A DNA stretch of 10,782 bases from Pseudanabaena sp. CAN_BIN31 (GTDB taxonomy: Bacteria; Cyanobacteriota; Cyanobacteriia; Pseudanabaenales; Pseudanabaenaceae): the NCBI GenBank assembly GCA_026785865.1, contig JAJAZG010000334.1, forward strand, positions 1 through 10,782. The letters run 5' to 3'. Below, piece by piece: positions 1 to 6,474 of this stretch. Made by a program: the position numbers and the translations under genes. The notes under the pieces were generated by a model, which saw only the letters and a list, made by a program, of their open reading frames with translations, was not told the origin of the DNA and did no database searches. How positions within the stretch are numbered: the first letter of the stretch is position 1; every line of letters begins with the position of its first letter.

Positions 1-117
1 ATATTCCCCCCCGGCTGTTTTCAAAAAAAACACCCCATTAATGCAGGCGCCCCCCCCCCCCCCCAAAAAAAAAAAAAACCCCAAAATATTCCGCGGGGGG
101 GGGCCCCCCCCCCCAAA
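1..117. other. Homopolymer-block sequence at window edge, probable assembly artefact
   Basis: This stretch is built of long single-base runs: about 15 C (50-64), 14 A (65-78), 9 G (95-103) and 11 C (104-114), with shorter C and A runs before them. Nothing in the rest of the window resembles it. Such blocks are typical of low-quality consensus at the end of a contig. No gene, RNA or repeat should be read from it. Normal-looking sequence resumes at about 118. Confidence 0.75.
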
Positions 118-163
118 CGTCTAATCTTTCACTGGGAAGAGAGTATCTGGGTTTTATCTGATC

Positions 164-1168
164 TTAAAACTGGCGTAAGAAACGTAAATCACTGTTAAAC
201 AAACGGCGGATATCGTCAATTTTATGTAAAACCATGGCAACCCGATCTACACCGAAGCCCCAAGCAAATCCTGTAACTACTTCAGGATCGTAGCCCACGG
301 CTTTAAATACGTTAGGATCGACCATTCCACAGCCGCCTAATTCCAACCAGCGACCATTCCACATCACATCAACTTCGGCGGATGGCTCAGTAAATGGGAA
401 GTAGCTAGGGCGAAAACGAATTGGACAGTCGCCTAAAAGTTCTTCAACAAAGGTTTTGACAGTGCCTTTGAGATCGCCAAATGTCAGCCCTTCCTCGACG
501 GCTAAAAGCTCGATCTGATGGAAAATTGGTGAGTGAGTCGCATCAATGTCATCTTTACGATACACACGTCCGGGGCAAGCGATTCTTAGGGGCGGATCGT
601 TTTCTTCCATATAGCGAATTTGGACTGAGGAAGTCTGCGATCGCAATAGCTTGCCATCACTCAAATATAAGGTATCCGCCATATCACGGGCAGGATGATC
701 GGCGGGAGTATTCAGGGCTTCAAAATTATAATAATCCGTTTCAATCTCAGGTCCTTGCGCGACTGTAAAACCCAAGCCCACCAAAATATCCAACATACGG
801 TCAATGGTGCTTTGGATAGGGTGCTGTCTGCCTTGATAAGAATGCAGAATGCTTGGCATCGTCACATCAAGAGTTTCTAATTCTAATCGCTTAGCAATCA
901 CTGATTGCTGAATTGTGACTTTACGCTCTTCTAGCTGAGTTTGTAATGCTTGCTTTACCTGATTGGCGATCGCGCCAACTTGAGGCTTTTCTTCAGCAGG
1001 TAGCTTGCCCATCATGCCAAGAATCTGCGAAAGAGTTCCCTTCTTTCCTAAGTATTCCACCCTTAACTGCTCTAATTCTTCAGGTGTTTGCACATCTCCT
1101 ATTGATTTTGTTGCGAGTTCTGCTAGAGATTGTAATTGAGCAGTTAAGCTCTGTAAGTCCGTTGCCAT
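164..1168 (-). CDS. pheS: Phenylalanine--tRNA ligase alpha subunit
   Basis: Cytoplasmic catalytic subunit that charges tRNA-Phe with phenylalanine using ATP, acting as an alpha2-beta2 tetramer with PheT. The 334 residues match the usual bacterial length. Residues 1-100 form the N-terminal coiled-coil arm that contacts tRNA. The class II core follows: motif 1 around HPIQSTIDRML and GPEIE (116-143), motif 2 around RIACPGRVYRKDDIDATHSP (195-214), and motif 3 GFAWGFGVDR (300-309). The phenylalanine-pocket segment SYFPFTEPSAEVD lies at 255-267. I chose the ATG at 1168 because AGGAAA sits 7 bases upstream of it; an in-frame TTG directly before it (1169-1171) is too close to that site. pheT is not next to it, so the two subunit genes are probably separate, as is common in cyanobacteria. 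The 3' end is close to the poor-quality edge but the stop codon is intact. Confidence 0.97.
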   Translation of the reverse strand: MATDLQSLTAQLQSLAELATKSIGDVQTPEELEQLRVEYLGKKGTLSQILGMMGKLPAEEKPQVGAIANQVKQALQTQLEERKVTIQQSVIAKRLELETLDVTMPSILHSYQGRQHPIQSTIDRMLDILVGLGFTVAQGPEIETDYYNFEALNTPADHPARDMADTLYLSDGKLLRSQTSSVQIRYMEENDPPLRIACPGRVYRKDDIDATHSPIFHQIELLAVEEGLTFGDLKGTVKTFVEELLGDCPIRFRPSYFPFTEPSAEVDVMWNGRWLELGGCGMVDPNVFKAVGYDPEVVTGFAWGFGVDRVAMVLHKIDDIRRLFNSDLRFLRQF

Positions 1169-1200
1169 CAACGTTTCCTGTTTATCTATGAAAAATTTTT

Positions 1201-1215
1201 ATTATCCCAATTTTA
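1201..1215 (-). promoter_or_regulatory. Possible -10 elements upstream of pheS
   Basis: Read on the minus strand, TAAAAT (1210-1215) and GATAAT (1201-1206) lie 33-47 bases before the pheS start codon and resemble a sigma-70 type -10 box. I could not find a convincing -35 at the right distance for either one. The call is therefore weak. Confidence 0.25.
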
Positions 1216-1245
1216 GCAGAAAAGTAGGTAAGCATAATAAAACCC

Positions 1246-1300
1246 AAATCCCAAAAAGCTGTAGCGCACACCGTGCGTGCGCTACAGCTTTTTGGGATTT
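1246..1300. repeat. Perfect 24-bp-stem hairpin element, dispersed-palindrome type
   Basis: Bases 1246-1269 and 1277-1300 are perfect reverse complements around a 7-base loop (ACCGTGC). The outer part of the stem is AAATCCCAAAAAGC and the tip is GC-rich (GTAGCGCAC). The hairpin at 4632-4678 has the same design, with CCCAAAA/TTTTGGG ends and a GC-rich tip. This suggests a family of mobile or dispersed palindromes instead of a gene-specific site. It lies between the M23 terminator and the pheS promoter. It could also block read-through in either direction. Confidence 0.75.
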
Positions 1301-1303
1301 ACT

Positions 1304-1343
1304 AAAAAGGACAGGAGTTGCTTAGCAACCCCTGTCCTTTTTT
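1304..1343 (-). terminator. Rho-independent terminator of the LysM/M23 gene
   Basis: Arms 1304-1321 and 1325-1342 pair over 18 positions with a single mismatch, around a TTA loop. Read on the minus strand the stem AAAAAAGGACAGG... ends in TTTTTAG, placing a U-tract right after the stem, 44 bases beyond the M23 stop codon. It is nearly symmetric, so it could also stop plus-strand transcription. The core GCTTAGC loop also occurs in the terminator at 9647-9681. Confidence 0.75.
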
Positions 1344-1344
1344 A

Positions 1345-1370
1345 CATAATGACGCGAAGCGTCACTTATG
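1345..1370. repeat. Short hairpin with GCGAAGC mini-loop
   Basis: CATAA-TGACGC (1345-1355) pairs with GCGTCA-TTATG (1359-1370, one bulged C at 1365) around a GAA loop. It sits only 16 bases after the M23 stop codon and directly abuts the terminator hairpin. GCGAAGC is known to form an exceptionally stable mini-hairpin. It may protect the 3' end of the M23 mRNA or be a small repeat; the sequence does not decide. Confidence 0.5.
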
Positions 1371-1386
1371 GCTTTATTTTATGATT

Positions 1387-3921
1387 CTATTTTTTAGCAC
1401 TTGCCAAGAATGTCATTGGGTCGATCGCACTGCCACCATTAGGACGAATCTCAAAGTGAAGGTGAGGACCAGTACTAAATCCAGTACTACCCATCCCACC
1501 AATCAACTGTCCTTGACTGACAGTTTGACCTTCCTTAACATGGAGTTCATTCATGTGGGCATATCTGGTGACTGTGCCATCAGCATGACGAATATCGATC
1601 ATGTTGCCATAGCCGCCATCATTCCACTGGGCATAATCCACAACGCCAGAGGCTGCTGCCAAGATTGGCGTGCCAACTGGTCCAGCAATGTCAATACCCG
1701 CGTGAATCTTACCCCAGCGCCAACCGTAACCAGAGGTGAACATACCATCGGCTGGCCAGATGAAACCAGTCGATAATCCATAATCTTGGACATCGGGTAG
1801 GTAAGCGCTAGCTATTAGTTGTGGCAATTGTGGGGAAATACCTGATTGAGCGCCAGGATTTGCGATCGCACTACGACTCTCATCAAAGTTGCGATCGGTA
1901 TTTGGCGAAGCATTCAAATTAGCTGCCGCAATCTTGGCTGCTTCTAACTTACGAGCTTCTTCAGCCTTACGTGCTGCTGATTTGATTTCAGCATCACGGA
2001 CTTTGGTATTCAGTTGATCCACTTCCGACTCTAGACGCTTAACTTCTAGAGGAGTCATTCTTGCTTCGGGGTCGGGCATTAGCGCAACCTGATTTGGTTG
2101 CGCAGACATGGCTGTCTGCTGTTCAACGGAGGCTAATGCAGGTACTTTGGGTACAAGATTGACAGCTAATTGAGCGGGAATCTGGACATTCGGTTCAGAT
2201 GCAGGCTGAGAAATGACAGATGCAGATATAGGTGCAGAATTAGCATTGCTAGCTTGCTCGATCGCTCGATTTGCGGGAATAGTCGGAGTTGACACAGCCG
2301 CTACTGGCGATACTTTTGTTGCTGGTTCTGCAACTGGTTGATTCTTGAATTCAGCAGGTGTATTAATTAAGCTGACCCTTTGCTCAGTCAACAAAACCAC
2401 AGGAATCTGTGGAACCGATAAAGCCGCAGCAACTCTAACAGGAAGCTGAACTCTAGGTTCAGCTACTGGCTGAGAAGTGCTAGCTTCGATGGGAATGGCC
2501 CGATTAGAACTATATTGCTCGGACGCGCTCAGCGTAGGAATCGACGGTGTGGCGATCGCTCTTGCGGGTAAGTTAAGCGCTGTTGGAGACACAATAGAAT
2601 TTTGCCTGTTATTGGGGCTGACTAAATCACCCAATAGTTGATCGGGAGCAAATGGGAATAGCGCAACCGCGACCTTAATAGCTGGTTCACCTGCTACAGG
2701 CAAACTTGGTTGAATGGCTGTTGCCTTTGCTTGCAGACTAGACGACTGTTCTTGAGCAGGAAAACTTGGCAGATTTGTAGAAGCTGTACCAGTTAGCTGA
2801 TTTAGCCCATCCCAAGGTGAAACGCGGTTAGCTGCCGCAACTTTAGTCACCATTTCTTTCGGCAAAACCATTGGTGTAGCCGCAGAAACTCGCATCTGCT
2901 CTACTCCCTTTGCGGAATAGTTATCTGACAGCGATCCTACTGGTGATGCTAGTTGTTTAATCGGCTTTTCGTTAAAAGACGCGATCATTTGAGTTGTTGG
3001 AAGATTGCGATCTTGAGGAAGCTTCAAGTCTTGATTTAGTTCTAACCATTGAGGGTTTTCTAGCTTATTAGCCTCAATGATTGCTTTTTGGGTAATACCA
3101 TAGCGACGCGCAATGGTCTCGATCGTATCGCCATTTTGGACTTTATAGGCAGTGTACTTCGGCTGCTTGGCGATCGCATTCTCAGCAACATTCGGCTTAG
3201 AACTTGCGCTAGCTAAAGTAGCAGTTGCTTTTTTGCCCTCTAATTCTTGTAAGCGCTGCACTAGCCGTTCTTTTTCAACTAGCAACTGTCTCTTAACGTG
3301 ACCTTCTTTAACTTGCATTAAAGTCGCGACGTTTCCAGGAACCACAAGGGGTTGATCGATCGCTAAAAAGTCACCAGAAGCTAGAGATGTATACTTAACG
3401 ATTTCGCTCTTAGGAACGTTGTAATAGCTAGAAATAGCTTCGAGCGTATCTCCTGACTTAACCTTGTGAACTAAACCATTCACAGGTGGAATCAACAGTT
3501 TCATGCCGGGTTGCAATTCTGTATTCGCACTGATGCTATTAGAAGCAGCGATCGCGGCCGCATCGACTTGATAAACTTGAGTTAATTTCCATAAGGTTTC
3601 ATCTTCGCGAACCTCATGGACAATTACGCCTTGAGAGATATCCCATGACCCTGACGCGATCGAAGTTCGAGCCATCTCATACTTACGATCTTGGTTTTGA
3701 GTCATCACGTCGGTCAAAGTACGCGACGATGCTGCTACGGGAATAGCCTTAAGATGATTATTTGCTGATTGCTGATTAACCAACACCCCCACGGTTCCTG
3801 CGGACAGGGCAAACCCTAACACTGCTAGCGAACGACGTACCTTCAGAGAGGATATCTTATCGCCCAATGTCAGGGAAACATTGGTTGTCAGATCCTCATC
3901 TTTGGAAGATATCTTTTTCAA
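1387..3921 (-). CDS. Peptidoglycan-binding LysM and M23 metallopeptidase (murein hydrolase or activator)
   Basis: An 844-residue cell-envelope protein that probably cuts cross-links in peptidoglycan, or activates amidases, during growth and cell separation. A cytoplasmic N-terminus (1-28) is followed by one hydrophobic segment (29-48), acting as an uncleaved anchor or signal. Three LysM glycan-binding domains lie at about 101-145, 151-195 and 257-302, with a charged helix at 203-230. A long Pro/Ala/Val linker (385-610) holds imperfect repeats, and a coiled coil follows (about 625-668). The M23 domain (720-840) is intact: HAGID gives H740 and D744, YAHM gives H789, and HLHFEI gives H820 and H822, so the zinc site and catalytic histidines are present. 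The start is TTG: AGGAGG lies 7 bases upstream and the next in-frame Met (residue 73) would delete the anchor. It is monocistronic, with a terminator at 1304-1343. NlpD/EnvC-like in organisation, but no orthologue is assigned. Confidence 0.93.
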   Translation of the reverse strand: MKKISSKDEDLTTNVSLTLGDKISSLKVRRSLAVLGFALSAGTVGVLVNQQSANNHLKAIPVAASSRTLTDVMTQNQDRKYEMARTSIASGSWDISQGVIVHEVREDETLWKLTQVYQVDAAAIAASNSISANTELQPGMKLLIPPVNGLVHKVKSGDTLEAISSYYNVPKSEIVKYTSLASGDFLAIDQPLVVPGNVATLMQVKEGHVKRQLLVEKERLVQRLQELEGKKATATLASASSKPNVAENAIAKQPKYTAYKVQNGDTIETIARRYGITQKAIIEANKLENPQWLELNQDLKLPQDRNLPTTQMIASFNEKPIKQLASPVGSLSDNYSAKGVEQMRVSAATPMVLPKEMVTKVAAANRVSPWDGLNQLTGTASTNLPSFPAQEQSSSLQAKATAIQPSLPVAGEPAIKVAVALFPFAPDQLLGDLVSPNNRQNSIVSPTALNLPARAIATPSIPTLSASEQYSSNRAIPIEASTSQPVAEPRVQLPVRVAAALSVPQIPVVLLTEQRVSLINTPAEFKNQPVAEPATKVSPVAAVSTPTIPANRAIEQASNANSAPISASVISQPASEPNVQIPAQLAVNLVPKVPALASVEQQTAMSAQPNQVALMPDPEARMTPLEVKRLESEVDQLNTKVRDAEIKSAARKAEEARKLEAAKIAAANLNASPNTDRNFDESRSAIANPGAQSGISPQLPQLIASAYLPDVQDYGLSTGFIWPADGMFTSGYGWRWGKIHAGIDIAGPVGTPILAAASGVVDYAQWNDGGYGNMIDIRHADGTVTRYAHMNELHVKEGQTVSQGQLIGGMGSTGFSTGPHLHFEIRPNGGSAIDPMTFLASAKK
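2092..2769 (-). repeat. Imperfect 42-45-residue protein repeats in the M23 linker
   Basis: Inside the M23 protein, residues 385-610 repeat a pattern: P-x-[IVF]-P, then Glu-Gln about 6-9 residues later, then (Q)PVAEP or a variant, then a Val/Ala-rich tail. P-x-[IVF]-P starts at residues 385, 459, 504, 546 and 591. Glu-Gln occurs at 391, 468, 513, 555 and 600. The EP dipeptide occurs at 412, 488, 532 and 576. The last copies are spaced 42-45 residues apart. The first two are 74-77 apart, which suggests an insertion or a decayed copy. The last copy is partial. Confidence 0.7.
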
Positions 3922-3928
3922 AAAATTG

Positions 3929-3934
3929 CCTCCT
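3929..3934 (-). promoter_or_regulatory. Ribosome binding site AGGAGG that fixes the TTG start of the M23 gene
   Basis: On the minus strand AGGAGG is followed by 7 bases (CAATTTT) and then TTG. The match to the anti-Shine-Dalgarno sequence and the spacing are close to ideal. This is the main reason for accepting TTG at 3919-3921 as the start. Confidence 0.8.
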
Positions 3935-3993
3935 GTTAACTAGCTTTGCTCCTGATAAATCAAGTGTGAGAATGAAGCGAATTAAGTAATTAA

Positions 3994-4009
3994 ACCTATT
4001 TAAATAGGT
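3994..4009. promoter_or_regulatory. Perfect 16-base palindrome upstream of the M23 gene, candidate operator
   Basis: ACCTATTTAAATAGGT is a perfect palindrome 73 bases before the M23 start codon, probably in its 5' leader or promoter. The symmetry fits a site for a dimeric regulator. As RNA it would have no proper loop, so a DNA site is more likely than a hairpin. No regulator can be named. Confidence 0.4.
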
Positions 4010-4039
4010 AGATCATTTAACTCAGCAAGGAGCAATTAC

Positions 4040-4064
4040 AGGTAATAAGTTACCTTGTTTTTTT
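4040..4064 (+). terminator. Terminator-like hairpin with T-run, no matching gene
   Basis: AGGTAA (4040-4045) pairs with TTACCT (4050-4055) around TAAG; two more outer pairs form if T4056 is bulged. Seven T follow (4058-4064). In form this is a weak intrinsic terminator for plus-strand transcription, yet no plus-strand gene precedes it; the M23 gene starts on the other strand 119 bases away. It could end a short antisense or divergent RNA, or be chance. Confidence 0.3.
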
Positions 4065-4103
4065 CTTTTAAACAAGTTCATGATGAACAGCTAATAAGTC
4101 ACT

Positions 4104-4142
4104 TATGTGCATTAGATCGCTTTATATTGGTTGATGCACATA
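4104..4142. repeat. 9-bp perfect inverted repeat
   Basis: TATGTGCAT (4104-4112) and ATGCACATA (4134-4142) are exact reverse complements separated by 21 bases. It lies about 200 bases upstream of the M23 start. On the minus strand a perfect TTGACA (4154-4159) sits just outside it, but I found no -10 at 16-18 bases. It could be a paired regulator site or an RNA stem. Confidence 0.4.
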
Positions 4143-4238
4143 TAGATAACTTCTGTCAACCTCCAGTTTAGTAAAATAATCTTCCAAAATCTATAGAAAT
4201 TCTATTGAAGCTTAACTATGTCCAAAGATAGTTTTTAT

Positions 4239-4272
4239 CAAAAAACTTGATCCCCAATCAGTAAGTTTTTTG
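4239..4272. repeat. 10-bp perfect inverted repeat, stem-loop
   Basis: CAAAAAACTT (4239-4248) pairs perfectly with AAGTTTTTTG (4263-4272). The 14-base loop can extend the stem by GAT/ATC (4249-4251 with 4257-4259). A smaller hairpin, GCAAAA-TGA-TTTTGC, follows at 4278-4292. The T-rich arm gives it some terminator character, but no gene ends here. Confidence 0.4.
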
Positions 4273-4333
4273 AGTCTGCAAAATGATTTTGCTTAGTTCG
4301 GGATCTTAAGGTATCTCTCATTTCTACAGATGG

Positions 4334-4374
4334 CAAGAGCTTCTATTATACTTTTCTATAGGACTAAGCTCTTG
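4334..4374. repeat. 9-bp perfect inverted repeat with inner stem
   Basis: CAAGAGCTT (4334-4342) and AAGCTCTTG (4366-4374) are exact reverse complements. Directly inside, CTAT (4343-4346) can pair with ATAG (4358-4361), giving a longer interrupted stem. There is no T-run afterwards, so it is not a standard terminator. It is part of the hairpin cluster in this intergenic region. Confidence 0.4.
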
Positions 4375-4631
4375 ATAGCTCGATTTTACGCTTATTTACT
4401 ACATCTAGCGTTTTAAAATAATTGTTTTTGTTATGTAATCTTTTTTTAACAATTTACATTAAAAAGTTTACAAAATAAATCTCAAGTAAGTAACAAGCCT
4501 ATGATTTATAAGAGTTGTGACTTTTTAATTAAAGACTATAGCAGTAGACTCGTTTAGTTGTCTTGAAATTATCATCCTGAATTTGCTGGCGATCGCTTTA
4601 TAGCTGTCGCCAGTCTTGTTACTCCCTTCCC

Positions 4632-4678
4632 ACCCAAAATAGAGTTGTGGCGCTCCACGCCGCAACTCTATTTTGGGT
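4632..4678. repeat. 21-bp-stem hairpin element, dispersed-palindrome type
   Basis: Arms 4632-4652 and 4658-4678 are reverse complements over 21 positions with one G-T pair, around a CTCCA loop. The ends are ACCCAAAAT/ATTTTGGGT and the tip is GC-rich (GGCG/CGCC). It shares this layout with the hairpin at 1246-1300, which points to one dispersed family. It lies about 200 bases upstream of the GH57 gene, with no gene end nearby that would need a terminator. Confidence 0.7.
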
Positions 4679-4798
4679 TTTGATTTGTTCTGATCCAAGA
4701 GGCGATCGCTGCGTGTATACATAATTACATTGGGTACATGAATAGCTTAAAATTACTTTAAAAAATACCTTAAATCCACAGATAAAGATAGTCGGCGC

Positions 4799-4827
4799 TT
4801 AGCGTGACCGATTCTGGATTCTACAAT
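4799..4827 (+). promoter_or_regulatory. Candidate sigma-70 type promoter of the GH57 gene
   Basis: TTAGCG (4799-4804), a 17-base spacer and TACAAT (4822-4827) form a reasonable -35/-10 pair. Transcription would begin near 4834, about 40 bases before the ATG. The -35 is only a partial match. A small dyad (TCGG...CCGA with inner CGC-TTA-GCG, about 4790-4811) overlaps the -35 and could be a regulator site. Confidence 0.35.
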
Positions 4828-4875
4828 TTCTAGCACCATCGGCTAATTTAAAAATTTTTTAGGAAAAGAAGATTT

Positions 4876-6474
4876 ATGAGCATTGGATATCTCGCGCTGG
4901 TGTTACACGCTCACCTGCCTTACGTCCGCCACCCCGAAAGCGATTATGTACTGGAAGAAGAATGGCTATATGAGGCGATAACTGAGACTTATATTCCCCT
5001 GATCAAAGTCTATGAGGGACTCAGGCGAGATGGCATCAATTTCAAAATAACCATGAGCATGACACCGCCTCTGGTATCGATGTTGCGCGATCCTTTACTG
5101 CAAGAGCGTTATGACAAGCATCTCGCTACGTTACAAGAATTGGTTGAGCTTGAGGTAATTCATAATGAGCATAACGGTCATGTCAAATATCTTGCTGAGT
5201 ACTATGTCAGAGAGTTTGCTGAGACTCGCGAGATTTGGGAAAGATATGGCGGCGATCTGATCACTGCGTTTAAGCAATTTCAAGACACAAATAATCTAGA
5301 TATTATTACCTGTGGCGCGACTCATGGTTATTTGCCATTGATGAAAATGTACCCAGAAGCAGTCTGGGCGCAACTAGAAGTCGCGGTTGAACATTACACC
5401 AATGAATTTGGACGCGCACCGAATGGGATTTGGTTGCCAGAATGCGCCTATTACGACGGATTAGAGCGAATGCTTGCTGATGTGGGATTGCGTTATTTCC
5501 TAACCGATGGGCATGGTCTTTTATATGGTCAGCCTCGCCCTCGCTTTGGGACATATGCTCCAGTTTTTACCGAGTCAGGCGTGGCGGCCTTTGCCCGCGA
5601 TCATGAGTCATCACAGCAAGTATGGTCATCGAAAGTCGGTTATCCCGGAAATCCTGTTTATCGGGAATTTTATAAAGATTTAGGATGGGAAGCGGAATAT
5701 GAGTATATTAAGCCGTTCATCATGCCTAATGGTCAGCGCAAAAATACGGGTGTCAAATATCACCGCATTACGGGGCGTGATTTTGGTTTAGATGCCAAGC
5801 AACTTTACGATCCCTATTGGGCTAAAGAAAAGGCTGCCGAACATGCGACTAACTTCATGCAAAATCGCCAAAGTCAAGTTGGTTACCTCCATGACATGAT
5901 GGGTCGCCCGCCGCTTGTGGTATCGCCCTATGATGCAGAGTTGTTTGGACATTGGTGGTACGAAGGTCCTTGGTTTATTGATTATCTGATTCGCAAGTCT
6001 TATTACGATCAGACCACCTATGAGATGACGCATCTTGCCGACTATCTGCGCGATAATCCGACTCAACAGGTATCGCGTCCTGCTCAATCAAGTTGGGGCT
6101 ATAAAGGTTTCCACGAATATTGGCTAAATGAGACGAATGCTTGGGTCTATCAGCATTTGCATAAAGGAGCAGAACGGATGATTCATTTGTCCTATCGTGA
6201 ACCTGCGGATGAGCTAGAGTGGCGATCGCTTAATCAGGCGGCGCGGGAGTTACTTTTGGCGCAGTCTTCTGACTGGGCATTCATCATGCGGACTGGCACG
6301 ATGGTTCCCTATGCGATGAGACGGACGCGATCGCACCTAATGCGATTGGAGAAGTTGTTTGAAGATATTGAGGCTGGCACAATCGATGCGGGTTGGCTGG
6401 AAAAAATTGAATATATGGACAATATATTTCCTGATATCAATTACAGAACTTATCGCCCATTAACTGCTGGCTAA
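4876..6474 (+). CDS. Glycoside hydrolase family 57, 1,4-alpha-glucan branching-enzyme type
   Basis: A 532-residue cytoplasmic enzyme acting on alpha-glucans, most likely making or editing alpha-1,6 branches in glycogen-like polymer. Five family-57 regions can be seen: HAHLPY (11-16), CGATHGYLP (146-154), WLPECAY (186-192), SPYDAELFGHWW (350-361) and SSWG (405-408). E189 in WLPEC fits the catalytic nucleophile and D353 in SPYDAE the acid/base, at almost the same positions as in the characterised archaeal and Thermus branching enzymes of this family. Length is close to theirs, and a C-terminal helical region (about 420-525) is present. There is no signal peptide. The ATG at 4876 is preceded by AGGAAAAGAAG, a moderate binding site. 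The gene stands alone, with its own promoter candidate and terminator. Branching activity is inferred; other GH57 activities such as amylase or 4-alpha-glucanotransferase cannot be excluded from sequence. Confidence 0.92.
   Translation: MSIGYLALVLHAHLPYVRHPESDYVLEEEWLYEAITETYIPLIKVYEGLRRDGINFKITMSMTPPLVSMLRDPLLQERYDKHLATLQELVELEVIHNEHNGHVKYLAEYYVREFAETREIWERYGGDLITAFKQFQDTNNLDIITCGATHGYLPLMKMYPEAVWAQLEVAVEHYTNEFGRAPNGIWLPECAYYDGLERMLADVGLRYFLTDGHGLLYGQPRPRFGTYAPVFTESGVAAFARDHESSQQVWSSKVGYPGNPVYREFYKDLGWEAEYEYIKPFIMPNGQRKNTGVKYHRITGRDFGLDAKQLYDPYWAKEKAAEHATNFMQNRQSQVGYLHDMMGRPPLVVSPYDAELFGHWWYEGPWFIDYLIRKSYYDQTTYEMTHLADYLRDNPTQQVSRPAQSSWGYKGFHEYWLNETNAWVYQHLHKGAERMIHLSYREPADELEWRSLNQAARELLLAQSSDWAFIMRTGTMVPYAMRRTRSHLMRLEKLFEDIEAGTIDAGWLEKIEYMDNIFPDINYRTYRPLTAG

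Larger units (their letters stand above)
3922..4875. other. 954-base intergenic region between divergent M23 and GH57 genes
   Basis: No credible protein gene is present. The region is AT-rich and contains a 16-base palindrome (3994-4009), a series of inverted repeats (4040-4374), a dispersed-type hairpin (4632-4678) flanked by two HIP1 octamers (4589-4596 and 4702-4709), and the GH57 promoter candidate (4799-4827). A frame on the minus strand from 4722 to 4525 runs straight through the hairpin and is not believed. I looked for tRNA and for the c-di-AMP riboswitch core and saw neither. The promoters of both flanking genes must lie here. Confidence 0.7.

Noticed and set aside
1318..1776. 152-codon plus-strand frame
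   Set aside because: It lies antisense to the conserved M23 domain with its zinc ligands, so it is a shadow frame.
4154..4159. Minus-strand TTGACA as the -35 of the M23 promoter
   Set aside because: The nearest good -10 (TATAAA at 4121-4126) is 27 bases away, too far for a sigma-70 promoter.
3935..4200. c-di-AMP (ydaO-type) riboswitch in the M23 leader
   Set aside because: Such switches can precede cell-wall hydrolase genes, but the leader lacks the conserved G-rich core and is too AT-rich.
4525..4722. 65-codon minus-strand frame in the M23-GH57 intergenic region
   Set aside because: It runs through both arms of the 21-bp hairpin and both HIP1 octamers, has no convincing binding site, and its translation is what a palindrome would give.
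5306..6087. Minus-strand frames of 82 and 99 codons within the GH57 gene
   Set aside because: They are antisense to the catalytic regions of a well-supported enzyme and have no signals of their own.
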